This document shows, piece after piece, positions 44,272 through 53,436 of a DNA stretch of 64,000 nucleotides. The first letter of the stretch is position 1. The number at the start of each line of letters is the position of its first letter. The stretch comes from CALCNS01 sp964425745 (GTDB lineage Bacteria; Bacillota; JAAYKD01), in assembly GCA_964425745.1 (NCBI GenBank), contig CAYRNW010000008.1, forward strand, positions 1-64,000. Reading direction: 5' to 3'. Made by a program: the position numbers and the translations under genes. The notes beneath the pieces are model-generated. The model searched no databases. It saw only the letters and a program-made list of their open reading frames with translations, and was not told the origin of the DNA.

Positions 44272-45018
44272 ATGTCCGATATTATGTATGGATTCATCGA
44301 TTATTATGCTACTTTGGTGCAACCTTCCTTGGGAATGGTTAGTTTTCTGACAAATGAGATTGGCAATCTTTCTTCTGCTCATGTTTTAGATGCCGCATGC
44401 GGTGGGGGGGAGTTGGCACATGCCTTAGCCGTTTCGGGCTCTGTTGTGACTGCGGTGGAGAGTGAGCAAGCCTTACTTAAAAATGCCAAAGCATACTCGA
44501 TGAAAGATAAAGTACCCAGAGCTTTACAATTCGAGTCTGCTCCTTTGTTAGAGTTACCTGGTAAACCCGGTAGTTATCATGTCATGCTTTGCTTGAACAA
44601 TGCTTCCTCCGTGTTAAAAGATGAAAGTGAATATCAGTCTTTCTTCAAGCAGGCGGCAACCCTATTGAATAAAGGTGGACGGTTGGTGATGCAACTGTTC
44701 AATTATGATATGCTGTTAGATTATAAAGTTCGCGAATTACCGGACTTGGTCAATGAAGAGACCGGAATTCGAGTGCAACGCAAACTCCGTTTACGAAACG
44801 ATGGCTACCTTTGTATGCAGACTGAATTATCCTTGTTGCGTATTGATGCAAAGGAGCTAACCAAGCAAGAGATTGTGATTTATCCAATCCGTCGACTACA
44901 AATTCAAAAAATGCTTCAAGATGCCGGATTTGTTGTGGTTGATTTCTATGGAAGTGTAGAAGGGACGACGTGGCAGGAAGATTCACCCTCAACTTTGTTT
45001 TTAGCAATACGTGGATAA
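44272..45018 (+). CDS. SAM-dependent class I methyltransferase
   Basis: A 248-aa protein. Motif I VLDAACGGGELAHAL (about residues 39-53), followed by VTAVESEQALLKNAK and GGRLVMQLFNYD. GGAGGGAT lies before ATG 44272. Substrate unknown; probably co-transcribed with the LysR gene. Confidence 0.85.
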   Translation: MSDIMYGFIDYYATLVQPSLGMVSFLTNEIGNLSSAHVLDAACGGGELAHALAVSGSVVTAVESEQALLKNAKAYSMKDKVPRALQFESAPLLELPGKPGSYHVMLCLNNASSVLKDESEYQSFFKQAATLLNKGGRLVMQLFNYDMLLDYKVRELPDLVNEETGIRVQRKLRLRNDGYLCMQTELSLLRIDAKELTKQEIVIYPIRRLQIQKMLQDAGFVVVDFYGSVEGTTWQEDSPSTLFLAIRG

Positions 45019-45021
45019 GCA

Positions 45022-45056
45022 AAACACCGCCGAGTGAAAACTCGACGGTGTTCGTT
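45022..45056. terminator. Bidirectional terminator
   Basis: AACACCGCCGAGT / ACTCGACGGTGTT stem with GAAA loop, between the methyltransferase and the convergent hydrogenase operon. Confidence 0.9.
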
Positions 45057-45057
45057 T

Positions 45058-46800
45058 TTAATGTTTATTTCTTTTCACGTAATGGGTATGCAGCAATTCG
45101 TGAGCTAAATGCCCGTTCGGTTCGCCTAGGAATTCTTCATATAGTCGTGTGATATCGGGGTTTTCATGAGAGCGACGGATGACTTTGGCTTCGTCTGCAC
45201 TGTAGAGAGCAGCTGCGCGTTTGCGTAAGGTATCCATTTCACCATGATGATACGGTTGGCCACCACCACCGATGCATCCGCCCGGGCAAGCCATGACCTC
45301 TATGAAATGGTAGTCGGCAGTGCCGGCATCGATTTCTTCCATGAGCTTACGAGCGTTCCTGAGGGTATGTGCGATGGCTACTTTAACCTCTAAATCACCA
45401 ATCATAACTTTACCGGTTCGGATTCCTTCAAAGCCACGCACTTCTTCAAATTCAACACGGTCCAGCTTGTTCCCGGTGAGGGTTTCGTAAGCGGTTCGTA
45501 ATGCTGCTTCCATAACTCCACCGGTTGTTCCAAAGATCACAGAGGCACCTGAGCTTTCACCAAAGGGTCGGTCAAAATCAGTTTCCGGCAAACTTCTGAA
45601 CTGTAAACCGGAATGCTTGATCATAGCTCCCAATTCGCGGGTAGAAATGACGATATCTACATCGGGATATTTTCCATCACTTAACTCAGGACGATTGTTC
45701 TCATATTTCTTCGCCAAGCAGGGCATGACAGAGACAACGATGAGATCATCGAGTTTAACGTTCAATTTTTCGGCATAGAAGGCTTTGATTACGGCACCCA
45801 GCATCTCATGGGGAGATTTGCACGTTGAAAGGTGTGGCAAAAGATGTGGAAATTTGTGCTCTAAGAATTTAATCCAAGCAGGACAACAGCTGGTCATCAT
45901 CGGTAAAATGCCGTTGTTTTGGATGCGGTGGATCAACTCGGTGGCTTCTTCCATAATGGTCAAGTCTGCAGTAAAGTCGGTATCAACAACTTTGTCAAAG
46001 CCCAAGCGACGCAAAGCGGTGACCATTTTGCCTGTGACATTGGTCCCGACCGGATAACCCAATTCTTCACCCAACGCAACTCGAACTGCAGGAGCAGTCT
46101 GGACTATAACCGTCTTCTTGGGATCCCGCAACGCTCTAAAGACTGCTGGAGTGTTGTCGACTTCGGTCAAAGCAGCTGTGGGGCAAATCGCCACGCACTG
46201 ACCACAGAAGGTGCATGCCGTACTCATCATGGGAGTATGGAACGCGGTGTCGATGCGGGTCGTGAAACCGCGGTTTACGCCGGAGTAAATACCCATTGTC
46301 TGGACTTCGGTGCATACCGTTTCACAACGACGGCATAGAATGCATTTTGAAGTGTCTCGTACAATTGAGAAATTCGAGGTATCGAGATCGGCTTCCGGCA
46401 CCGGTGCTTGAAAGGGAAGTTCATCGATTCCCATTTCCGCAGATAATGCTTTGAGTTCACAAGATTCACGACGTTTACAGAATAAGCAATTGTGAGGATG
46501 ATTTGAAAGAAGAAGTTCCAACATGGTTTTCCGGGCATCTACAGCTCGAGCGGTATCAGCTTTGACGACCATGCCTTCGACGACTGTGGTAGAGCAGGAA
46601 GGAGCCAAGTTACGACGTCCTTCGATTTCCACCAAACATACACGACAGGAAGAGCTTTTACAAACAACATCGACATCGGGTAAATGCAAATAGCATAAGG
46701 AGGGAATCTTAATACCCACTGTTTTTGCTGCATCTAATATGGTGGTGCCGGCTTCCACAGAAACAGGCAAGCCATTGATTGTCAGATTGACCGTTGACAT
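45058..46800 (-). CDS. hydA: [FeFe]-hydrogenase catalytic subunit of trimeric NAD-linked enzyme
   Basis: A 580-aa subunit. An N-terminal [2Fe-2S] domain (C36, C47, C52, C55), a His-ligated [4Fe-4S] region (H-x3-C at 101-114), and two ferredoxin clusters (CILCRRC 153-159; CTFCGQCVAIC 196-206) feed the H-cluster domain. H-cluster motifs are TSCCPAW (303-309), MPCLAKKYE (359-367) and VMACPGGCIGGGGQP (502-516). It exchanges electrons between H2, NAD(H) and ferredoxin in the cytoplasm together with the HydB and HydC subunits encoded upstream. Confidence 0.95.
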   Translation of the reverse strand: MSTVNLTINGLPVSVEAGTTILDAAKTVGIKIPSLCYLHLPDVDVVCKSSSCRVCLVEIEGRRNLAPSCSTTVVEGMVVKADTARAVDARKTMLELLLSNHPHNCLFCKRRESCELKALSAEMGIDELPFQAPVPEADLDTSNFSIVRDTSKCILCRRCETVCTEVQTMGIYSGVNRGFTTRIDTAFHTPMMSTACTFCGQCVAICPTAALTEVDNTPAVFRALRDPKKTVIVQTAPAVRVALGEELGYPVGTNVTGKMVTALRRLGFDKVVDTDFTADLTIMEEATELIHRIQNNGILPMMTSCCPAWIKFLEHKFPHLLPHLSTCKSPHEMLGAVIKAFYAEKLNVKLDDLIVVSVMPCLAKKYENNRPELSDGKYPDVDIVISTRELGAMIKHSGLQFRSLPETDFDRPFGESSGASVIFGTTGGVMEAALRTAYETLTGNKLDRVEFEEVRGFEGIRTGKVMIGDLEVKVAIAHTLRNARKLMEEIDAGTADYHFIEVMACPGGCIGGGGQPYHHGEMDTLRKRAAALYSADEAKVIRRSHENPDITRLYEEFLGEPNGHLAHELLHTHYVKRNKH

Positions 46801-46813
46801 AGGGTGAAACCTC

Positions 46814-48730
46814 CTACTTTCTGATAATAGCCTTTTTGGGGCATTTGGTAAAGCAGACGCCGCATTTGATGCAGGCCTCTTGATTGATCACATGAGGTTC
46901 GCGCAGACTACCGCTGATGCATTGCACAGGGCAGTTTTTTGCACAAATCGTACAGCCAATACAAAGTTCTGGAACAACATGATACTGAAGTAAATCAGTA
47001 CATACACCGGCAGGACACCGTTTTTCCTGAATATGTGCTACATATTCATCTCGGAAATAACGCAATGTGCTCAAAACCGGATTCGGTGAAGATTGTCCTA
47101 AGCCGCAAAGAGAAGCCTGTTTAATGGTTTCGCCCAAATTGAAAAGGCGATCCAAATCCTCGAGTTCTCCTTTTCCACTGGTGATTTTGTTCATGATATC
47201 GAGAAGATAACGGTTACCAAAGCGGCAAGGGGTACATTTTCCACAGGATTCTTCCACAGTGAATTCCAAGTAAAACTTTGCAATATTGACCATACAAGAG
47301 GTTTCATCTAAAACAATCATACCACCGGAGCCCATCATGGTGCCTATAACCTGAAGAGATTCGTAATCGATTGGGGTATCGAGATAGCGAGCAGGGATGC
47401 AACCACCGGAGGGACCGCCTGTTTGCACTGCCTTTAGTTGTTTGTTGTCAACGATACCCCCGCCGATCTCATATATGATTTCCCGAAGGGTTGTACCCAT
47501 GGGAACCTCAATGAGCCCAACGTTGTTAACTTTTCCAGCCAAGGCAAAGACCTTGGTTCCGGGACTTCTTTCTGTGCCGATGCTACGAAACCACTCGGGT
47601 CCGTTGAGGATAATCGGGCAAATATTGGCTAATGTTTCAACATTGTTGATCACTGTGGGTTTGCCGTAAATACCTTTGGAAGCCGGATAGGGAGGTTTAT
47701 TGCGGGGTTCGCCACGATTCCCTTCTACAGAAGCGATGAGTGCGGTTTCCTCACCGCAAACAAAGGCTCCGGCACCTAATCGGAGTTCGATATCGAAGGA
47801 GAAGGAACTTCCCAAGATATTAGCGCCTAATAAACCCGCTTCTTTGGCTTGCTCAATGGAGGAGAGCAATCGACGGATAGCACTGGGGTATTCTGCACGG
47901 ATGTAAATGAAACCCATGTTTGCACCGATTGCATAACCAGCAATGGCCATTGCCTCAAGAACGGAATGAGGATCTCCTTCTAGAACCGAACGATCCATAA
48001 AGGCACCCGGGTCGCCCTCATCGGCATTGCAGCATACATACTTTTGTTCTTCTTTTTCAATGGCTGTGAAGCCCCATTTAAGACCGGTGGGAAAACCGGC
48101 ACCCCCACGGCCGCGCAAACCGGATTGTTTTACCGTTTCAACGACTTGGTCCGGTGTCATTTCTTGGATACATTTGCCCAAAGCTAAGTAGCCTTTTTGT
48201 GATATATATTCTTCTAGGCTGGCAGGATTAATTACACCGCAATTGCGGGTAGCGATGCGAACCTGGTTCCTGAAGAAATCGACATTATCGTATAGAGTGG
48301 TCGGAGCACCTTCGCGAGCTCCCAATAAGAGATGCTCCACATAATGACCGTCGCGTAAATGGTCACGCACGATTTCTTCAACATGTTCGGCTTTTAGCTG
48401 GGTATACATGATTCGTTCGGGATGTACAACTGCGATCGGTCCTTGAGAACACAAACCAAAACAACCCGTCTTTACCACGATTACTTGATCTTGTAAGCCA
48501 TAGCGTGCAATGGTTTCTTCAAGTTTATCAGCAATGCCAATGGAGTGAGAAGCAGCACAGCCGGTATCTGCACAGACCATAACATGACGTTTTTGGGATT
48601 CTTTACGATACGCTTCCGGTAATTGAACAAAGTCCGGTGCTTGATTGAGAGGATGTAAGCGCATATTGGTCTGATATTTAACGGATTCATAGAATTGTTT
48701 TAAGTGTTCAAAAGATTGTATACGTTCCAT
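46814..48730 (-). CDS. hydB: Hydrogenase HydB / NuoF-like subunit
   Basis: A 638-aa flavoprotein subunit. Order: N-terminal thioredoxin-like [2Fe-2S] domain (CADTGCAASHSIG and KTGCFGLCSQGP); NuoF FMN/NADH domain (GLRGRGGAGFPTGLKWGF, CNADEGDPGAFMD); SLBB and [4Fe-4S] domain (ESCGKCTPCRFG); and two C-terminal ferredoxin clusters (CIGCTICAKNC, CIKCGVCFTKC). It binds NAD and FMN, the site proposed for bifurcation. 13 bp upstream of hydA. Confidence 0.95.
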   Translation of the reverse strand: MERIQSFEHLKQFYESVKYQTNMRLHPLNQAPDFVQLPEAYRKESQKRHVMVCADTGCAASHSIGIADKLEETIARYGLQDQVIVVKTGCFGLCSQGPIAVVHPERIMYTQLKAEHVEEIVRDHLRDGHYVEHLLLGAREGAPTTLYDNVDFFRNQVRIATRNCGVINPASLEEYISQKGYLALGKCIQEMTPDQVVETVKQSGLRGRGGAGFPTGLKWGFTAIEKEEQKYVCCNADEGDPGAFMDRSVLEGDPHSVLEAMAIAGYAIGANMGFIYIRAEYPSAIRRLLSSIEQAKEAGLLGANILGSSFSFDIELRLGAGAFVCGEETALIASVEGNRGEPRNKPPYPASKGIYGKPTVINNVETLANICPIILNGPEWFRSIGTERSPGTKVFALAGKVNNVGLIEVPMGTTLREIIYEIGGGIVDNKQLKAVQTGGPSGGCIPARYLDTPIDYESLQVIGTMMGSGGMIVLDETSCMVNIAKFYLEFTVEESCGKCTPCRFGNRYLLDIMNKITSGKGELEDLDRLFNLGETIKQASLCGLGQSSPNPVLSTLRYFRDEYVAHIQEKRCPAGVCTDLLQYHVVPELCIGCTICAKNCPVQCISGSLREPHVINQEACIKCGVCFTKCPKKAIIRK

Positions 48731-48741
48731 ACTACTTCCTC

Positions 48742-49224
48742 CTATTCTTCATATTCTGCGAGAATATTAGCAACTTCACTGACTTTTACCCTGGGATAAA
48801 CTTTATCGTTGATCATCACAATAGGGGCTAAACTGCAAGCTCCGACGCATCGAACCGGGATGATAGAGAATTTAAAATCCGGTGTAGTTTCGCCACTTTT
48901 GATCTGAAGAACTTTTTCAAATTCCTTTAATACCGCATCGGCACCGGCAACAAAGCAAGCAGTTCCCAAGCAGACACTGATGTTGTATTTGCCTCGAGGT
49001 TCCATGGTGAAGAAGGTATAAAAACTTACCACCCCATAGACCTTGGCGGTAGAAACATCTAAGCGATCGGCAATGTGAGCTTGAACATCTTGGGGTAGAT
49101 ACCCGAAAATCGTTTGTGCTTTGTGCAGAACCGGAATCAAGGCCGAGCCTTTATCGGAAATCGATAAGGTATCAATGTAATGATCCAATTCTTGAAATTT
49201 GGACTGAAGGCTAGAGCAAGCCAT
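48742..49224 (-). CDS. hydC: Hydrogenase HydC / NuoE-like subunit
   Basis: A 160-aa NuoE-type [2Fe-2S] thioredoxin-fold protein. Ligands are in CLGTACFVAGA (first pair) and RCVGACSLAPIVMIND (second pair). ATG 49224 follows GGAGGATATTATAC. First gene of the hydC-hydB-hydA operon, preceded by a consensus promoter. Confidence 0.93.
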   Translation of the reverse strand: MACSSLQSKFQELDHYIDTLSISDKGSALIPVLHKAQTIFGYLPQDVQAHIADRLDVSTAKVYGVVSFYTFFTMEPRGKYNISVCLGTACFVAGADAVLKEFEKVLQIKSGETTPDFKFSIIPVRCVGACSLAPIVMINDKVYPRVKVSEVANILAEYEE

Positions 49225-49285
49225 GTATAATATCCTCCTTTTGCGAATCATAATTGTGCATTTTTTCACCAATCATTCATACGGA

Positions 49286-49313
49286 AGTATAACACATAGG
49301 TTTAATTTGTCAA
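49286..49313 (-). promoter_or_regulatory. Promoter of the hydrogenase operon
   Basis: TTGACA (49313-49308), 16-bp spacer, TATACT (49291-49286), about 60 bp before the hydC start. The 321-bp region up to the sanA terminator otherwise holds a Rex-like palindrome (49389-49404) and AT-rich sequence. Confidence 0.75.
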
Positions 49314-49388
49314 ACAAGGGCTTCAAATCAGTATTATTTTACTGGTAATTTTGGAATTTCATTAAGTAGGTAATATAATTAACCCGAT

Positions 49389-49404
49389 GGTGAAATATAT
49401 CACA
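49389..49404. promoter_or_regulatory. Rex-like operator
   Basis: GGTGAAATATATCACA is close to the Rex consensus TTGTGAAnnnnTTCACAA. Rex senses NADH/NAD and controls hydrogenase and fermentation genes in Firmicutes. It lies about 75 bp upstream of the -35 box, further than usual for a repressor site, so its role is not certain. Confidence 0.5.
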
Positions 49405-49545
49405 GGATTTTCTGAAATCGTGCAATGTTTCACAAGCGATAGTCCAATTCTCGAGTTTTGCTCGATGCTTGTATCCGACATAAGTCCAATTGTTGTAATG
49501 ACCAAATTGGAATAAAGACGAAAAGTCACAAAATGTTTCAAAGTA

Positions 49546-49589
49546 ACAAAAAAACCACTACGGAATTCGATACTTTCCGTTAGTGGTTT
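49546..49589 (-). terminator. Terminator of the sanA gene
   Basis: AACCACTAACGGAA / TTCCGTAGTGGTT stem followed by a U-run; the stem begins within the stop codon region of the gene. Confidence 0.85.
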
Positions 49590-50254
49590 GGAAGTTTGTC
49601 ATTGGTGATATCACCATTTCCCATTAGGGAGATTTTTTCACCCAAGAAGGTAGGTTTGGGAAAAATTAAGGTATAAGCAAAGTCTTTGATTCGTGCTACC
49701 AATTCTCTGGCATCATAATACGATTGCCCGGCGTATTCTTGAAGGTCGGCCGACACACCATACGCTTTTAATCCAAAGCGTTTGGCTACGTAGAGGGCGC
49801 GATACAGATGATACTCCTGTGTGACCAAAATCACTTGTTTGGCCTGAAAAATATCGCGGATGCGGTAAATACTTTCATACGTGGAGAATCCGGCATGATC
49901 CATGAAAACATCTTCAGAAGGAACGCCATTTAGGATGCAAAAATTTTTCATGATGTTGACTTCATCATAGGAGTCTTCACCATGATCACCGCTGACAACA
50001 ATTTTTGGGGCTAACCCGGCCTGGTAGCAGGCGATTCCGGTCAGCAGACGATCTCGTAACATAGGAGAAGGGGTACCATTGGAAAGCACACCGGCGCCGA
50101 ATATCAAAATACAGTCTGATTGAGTCCCGAGGAGTTCTTCTTGCGATACAAGGGCATTCTTTCCGGTCGTGGTTACGAGAAGATTGATTGAAAAGATTAG
50201 AGCAGCAGCCAAAAGCGGTGTTGCCAAAAGGACTCGCAGAATTTTTGATTTCAT
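49580..50254 (-). CDS. SanA/YdcF-like DUF218 membrane protein
   Basis: A 224-aa protein. One N-terminal membrane helix (about residues 8-27) and a DUF218 domain outside the membrane with DCILIFGAGVLSNG-TPSPML, VVSGDHGEDSYDEV and VTQEYHLYRALYVAKRFGL, the acidic/His features of the family. Related to vancomycin-resistance SanA and YdcF; envelope-related. GAAGGGGG precedes ATG 50254. Confidence 0.87.
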   Translation of the reverse strand: MKSKILRVLLATPLLAAALIFSINLLVTTTGKNALVSQEELLGTQSDCILIFGAGVLSNGTPSPMLRDRLLTGIACYQAGLAPKIVVSGDHGEDSYDEVNIMKNFCILNGVPSEDVFMDHAGFSTYESIYRIRDIFQAKQVILVTQEYHLYRALYVAKRFGLKAYGVSADLQEYAGQSYYDARELVARIKDFAYTLIFPKPTFLGEKISLMGNGDITNDKLPNH

Positions 50255-50316
50255 GCAATTCCCCCTTCTATATAAGTAGCTTTTTCAGTATAACGGGAAT
50301 GACCAGAAAAGGCAAG

Positions 50317-50348
50317 TAAAAAGCCACCCATTGAAGACAATGAGTGGC
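50317..50348 (-). terminator. Terminator of the rubrerythrin gene
   Basis: GCCACTCATTG / CAATGGGTGGC stem followed by U-run on the minus strand. Confidence 0.8.
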
Positions 50349-50365
50349 GATATGGCTAAAGGAGT

Positions 50366-50905
50366 TTAGTAATTGGCAGAGTGGACTTTAAAGAAGGCTT
50401 GAGGATGATCGCAAACGGGGCAAAGTGCCGGTGCATTGACTGCATTGACAATGTGGCCACAGTTGATGCAATGCCAAGCTACGACTTCATTCTTTTTGAA
50501 GACACTGGCATCTTCAATATTCTTTGCTAGTTTCAAATAGCGTTCTTCATGATGCTTTTCGATGTTGGCTACACCTTCAAATAAGTAGGCAATTTTAGCA
50601 AAGCCTTCTTCTTTGGCAGTCTTAGCAAAACCGGCATACATATCGGTCCATTCATAGTTTTCGCCGGCGGCAGCATCTTTTAAATTGGTAAGAGTATCGG
50701 GAACGCCACCATTATGCAGTAATTTGAACCACAGTTTTGCATGTTCACGCTCGTTACCGGATGTTTCGGCAAAGATTTCGGAAATTTGGACGAAACCATC
50801 TTTTTTTGCTTGAGATGCATAGTACGAATACTTATTGGTTGCCATGGATTCGCCTGCAAACGCAGTTTGTAAATTTTGTTCAGTCTTTGAACCTTTCAAT
50901 TCCAT
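50366..50905 (-). CDS. rbr: Rubrerythrin
   Basis: A 179-aa protein. The di-iron four-helix bundle has glutamates in FAGESMATNKYSYYA, SGNEREHAKLW and VANIEKHHEERY; the C-terminal rubredoxin-like domain has CINCG and CPVCDHPQ. It reduces hydrogen peroxide in anaerobes. It has a GGAGG site and its own promoter, divergent from the pyrimidine operon. Confidence 0.95.
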   Translation of the reverse strand: MELKGSKTEQNLQTAFAGESMATNKYSYYASQAKKDGFVQISEIFAETSGNEREHAKLWFKLLHNGGVPDTLTNLKDAAAGENYEWTDMYAGFAKTAKEEGFAKIAYLFEGVANIEKHHEERYLKLAKNIEDASVFKKNEVVAWHCINCGHIVNAVNAPALCPVCDHPQAFFKVHSANY

Positions 50906-50945
50906 TGTCGTTCCTCCTTGTTTTTAAGAATAGTTATCACTAATT

Positions 50946-50974
50946 ATTGTAAGGGAAGAGTCATATTTTGTCAA
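50946..50974 (-). promoter_or_regulatory. Rubrerythrin promoter
   Basis: TTGACA (50974-50969), 17-bp spacer, TACAAT (50951-50946), reading toward rubrerythrin. Confidence 0.7.
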
Positions 50975-51018
50975 GCAAGAATCCGGAATTCTCTTTGGTT
51001 TCTACCCAAAATTCATGC

Positions 51019-51047
51019 TTGACAAGGACAAATTAGTACTTTATACT
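51019..51047 (+). promoter_or_regulatory. Pyrimidine operon promoter
   Basis: TTGACA (51019-51024), 17-bp spacer, TATACT (51042-51047), followed by a 170-nt leader. Confidence 0.8.
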
Positions 51048-51077
51048 ACAAGGAGTATCCAGCTAAATCCTTTAAGT

Positions 51078-51166
51078 TCAGTCCTGTGAGACGAGCAAGG
51101 TGAGGGGGAAACATGATGTTTATAGAATACGTCTATCCTTTTTTACCAAGGGATGGGCGTTTTTTG
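51078..51166 (+). promoter_or_regulatory. PyrR-type attenuator leader
   Basis: The leader has CAGTCCTGTGAGACGAGCAAGG (51079-51100 region), which fits the PyrR-binding loop AGUCC-x-GNGAGxC-xxGxAAGG. It is followed by a terminator, ACGTCTATCC (51129-51138) paired with GGATGGGCGT (51151-51160) and a T-run. When UMP-PyrR binds, the terminator would form and stop transcription before pyrB. PyrR itself is not in this window. Confidence 0.75.
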
Positions 51167-51218
51167 TTGCACTTTTTTAAATTATTATCGGTGGTATCGC
51201 AGAAAGGAAGTTGGTACG

Positions 51219-52148
51219 ATGAGCCTACTCGGTAAAGATGTTCTGGGATTAGAGCAGATGAGTCGCGAACAAATCTCTCTAATCATAGAGGAAGCAAAGA
51301 AAATGAAGTTGATTATTAAACAACCGGTCAAAAAGACCAATCAACTTCGTGGGAAAGTGGTCGTCAATCTCTTTTATGAACCCTCCACTCGTACTCGTAG
51401 CTCCTTTGAATTGGCAGGGAAATATTTAGGTGCCGATGTCATTAATATTACCACAAGTACCTCCAGTGTGGTGAAAGGGGAAACCTTACGTGACACCGCA
51501 CGCACAGTTCAGCAACTCGGTACCGATATTTTGGTAATGCGCCACGGCGCTTCAGGCGCACCTTATTTTCTGGCTCAGCATCTAACTTGCAGTGTCATCA
51601 ACGCCGGCGACGGCATGCACGAGCATCCTACTCAAGGCTTGTTGGATCTTTATACCATGCTCGATAAATTAGGCACTCTAGAAGGAAAAAAGTGTGTGAT
51701 TTTAGGGGATATTGCTCACAGTAGAGTCGCTCGGTCTAACATTTATGCCATGAAGAAATTCGGCGCAGAGGTCACCTTGTGCGGTCCCAAAACCCTAATG
51801 CCCATTGAAGCAAAAGCGTGGGGTGTGAAGGTAACGCATGACACCGATGCTGCTTTGGAAAATGCCGATGTCATCAATGTCTTACGCTTGCAATTAGAAC
51901 GGCAAAAGGTTGGGCTGTTTCCCAGTGTGCGCGAGTATCACAGCTTCTGGGGGTTGGATTCGCGACGCTTGCTATTGGCTAAACCCAATGCTTTGGTGAT
52001 GCATCCAGGACCCATGAATCGAGGGGTTGAAATCTCCACATCCGTTGCAGATTCAACACAATCAACCATTGAAGAACAAGTTACAAACGGTGTCGCTGTT
52101 CGAATGGCACTCTTATTTCTTTTGGCCGGAGGTGAAAACCATGAATAA
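51219..52148 (+). CDS. pyrB: Aspartate carbamoyltransferase
   Basis: A 309-aa enzyme. FYEPSTRTRSSFELA (residues about 51-65) is the carbamoyl-phosphate site, with MRHGASGAPY, HPTQGLLDLYT and HPGPMNRG also present. The ATG at 51219 has GAAAGGAAG before it; an earlier ATG at 51153 lies inside the attenuator. First gene of the pyr operon. It has the length of the catalytic chain without a regulatory chain gene. Confidence 0.95.
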   Translation: MSLLGKDVLGLEQMSREQISLIIEEAKKMKLIIKQPVKKTNQLRGKVVVNLFYEPSTRTRSSFELAGKYLGADVINITTSTSSVVKGETLRDTARTVQQLGTDILVMRHGASGAPYFLAQHLTCSVINAGDGMHEHPTQGLLDLYTMLDKLGTLEGKKCVILGDIAHSRVARSNIYAMKKFGAEVTLCGPKTLMPIEAKAWGVKVTHDTDAALENADVINVLRLQLERQKVGLFPSVREYHSFWGLDSRRLLLAKPNALVMHPGPMNRGVEISTSVADSTQSTIEEQVTNGVAVRMALLFLLAGGENHE

Positions 52149-53436
52149 AATTCTCCTCAAAGGAGGTAGGGTCATTGATCCTGCTTTGAACATGGATTGC
52201 ATTGCCGATGTTTTGATTGAAAACGGGAAGATTGCGGAAATCGCTTTGAAGATCGAGGATCAATCAGCTGAGCTTATAGACTGCCGTGGTAAGGTCATTG
52301 CTCCTGGTTTTATCGACGCCCATGTACACTTACGTGAACCGGGGTTGGAATATAAAGAAGACATTGAAAGTGGGGCAAAAGCAGCGGTTGCAGGGGGATT
52401 TACCGCCGTTTGTTGCATGCCCAATACCAAACCAATCTGTGATAATCGAAGTTTAGTAGAATTTATTCAACGTCGAGCCGAACAGGTCGGAGCTGCAAAA
52501 GTGTATCCGTTAGCCTCTATTACCAAAGGTGAAAAAGGAGAGGAATTAACGGAGATGGGAGAATTAAAAGCATGCGGTGCGGTGGGCGTCTCTGACGATG
52601 GCAAGCCAGTCATCAATGGCGAAGTGATGCGCAATGCTTTGGAATACAGCTCCATGTTCAATTTACCGGTAGCAAGCCATTTGGAAGATCCTTATTTGAG
52701 TGAAGGTAGAGTCATGCATCACGGTGCGGTATCGACCCGCTTAGGACTGAAAGGGATCCCTTCAGCAGCAGAGGAGATCATGGCGTATCGGGATTTGCAA
52801 CTCGCTAAATTGGTTAACGGCAAAATCCATCTCTGTCACCTCTCAACAGCCAACTCGGTTCGTTTGTTGCAACAAGCCCAACAAGAAGGCATTCAAGCGA
52901 CGGGTGAAGTAACAATACACCACTTAATCTTGACCGATGAGATCGTAGAACAAAGGAATTACGATACCAATACCAAAATCAATCCACCGTTACGTTCGGA
53001 AACCGATCGTAAAGCCTTAGTTCAAGGTGTTCGTAATGGCGTGATCTCGGCAATCGTTACAGACCACGCGCCACATCATCTCGATGACAAACGCATGGAA
53101 TTTGATTATGCGGCTTTTGGTATTTCCGGTTTAGAAACAGCAGTAGCATTGGTTTTAGATCGTTTGGTCGGCCGTGGTGAGCTTACCTTACACGAAGCGA
53201 TTCGGGCACTCTCGCAAGGTCCGGCTTCTATTTATGCTCTCCCGAGTCGAACTTTGGCAAAGGGAGCAGTTGCAAATATCACAATATTAGATCTGGAAGA
53301 AGAACGCATCGTTGATCCGAAGAGTTTTCGGTCAAAGGGAAAAAATACACCCTATGCCGGATGGACGTTAAAAGGATGGCCAATCTGCACTTTGGTCGAA
53401 GGACAAGTTCGATATAGAAGGGAAGAACAAATTTGA
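52141..53436 (+). CDS. pyrC: Dihydroorotase
   Basis: A 431-aa class I dihydroorotase. Metal-binding DAHVHLREPG, catalytic HLEDPYLSEG, HLSTANSVRL and TDHAPHHLDDKRM are present. It starts within the last 8 bp of pyrB with GGAGGTG before the ATG and converts carbamoylaspartate to dihydroorotate. Confidence 0.95.
   Translation: MNKILLKGGRVIDPALNMDCIADVLIENGKIAEIALKIEDQSAELIDCRGKVIAPGFIDAHVHLREPGLEYKEDIESGAKAAVAGGFTAVCCMPNTKPICDNRSLVEFIQRRAEQVGAAKVYPLASITKGEKGEELTEMGELKACGAVGVSDDGKPVINGEVMRNALEYSSMFNLPVASHLEDPYLSEGRVMHHGAVSTRLGLKGIPSAAEEIMAYRDLQLAKLVNGKIHLCHLSTANSVRLLQQAQQEGIQATGEVTIHHLILTDEIVEQRNYDTNTKINPPLRSETDRKALVQGVRNGVISAIVTDHAPHHLDDKRMEFDYAAFGISGLETAVALVLDRLVGRGELTLHEAIRALSQGPASIYALPSRTLAKGAVANITILDLEEERIVDPKSFRSKGKNTPYAGWTLKGWPICTLVEGQVRYRREEQI

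Noticed and set aside
51153..51218. N-terminal extension of pyrB from ATG 51153
   Set aside because: This ATG lies within the right arm of the attenuator terminator and has no ribosome binding site; ATG 51219 does.
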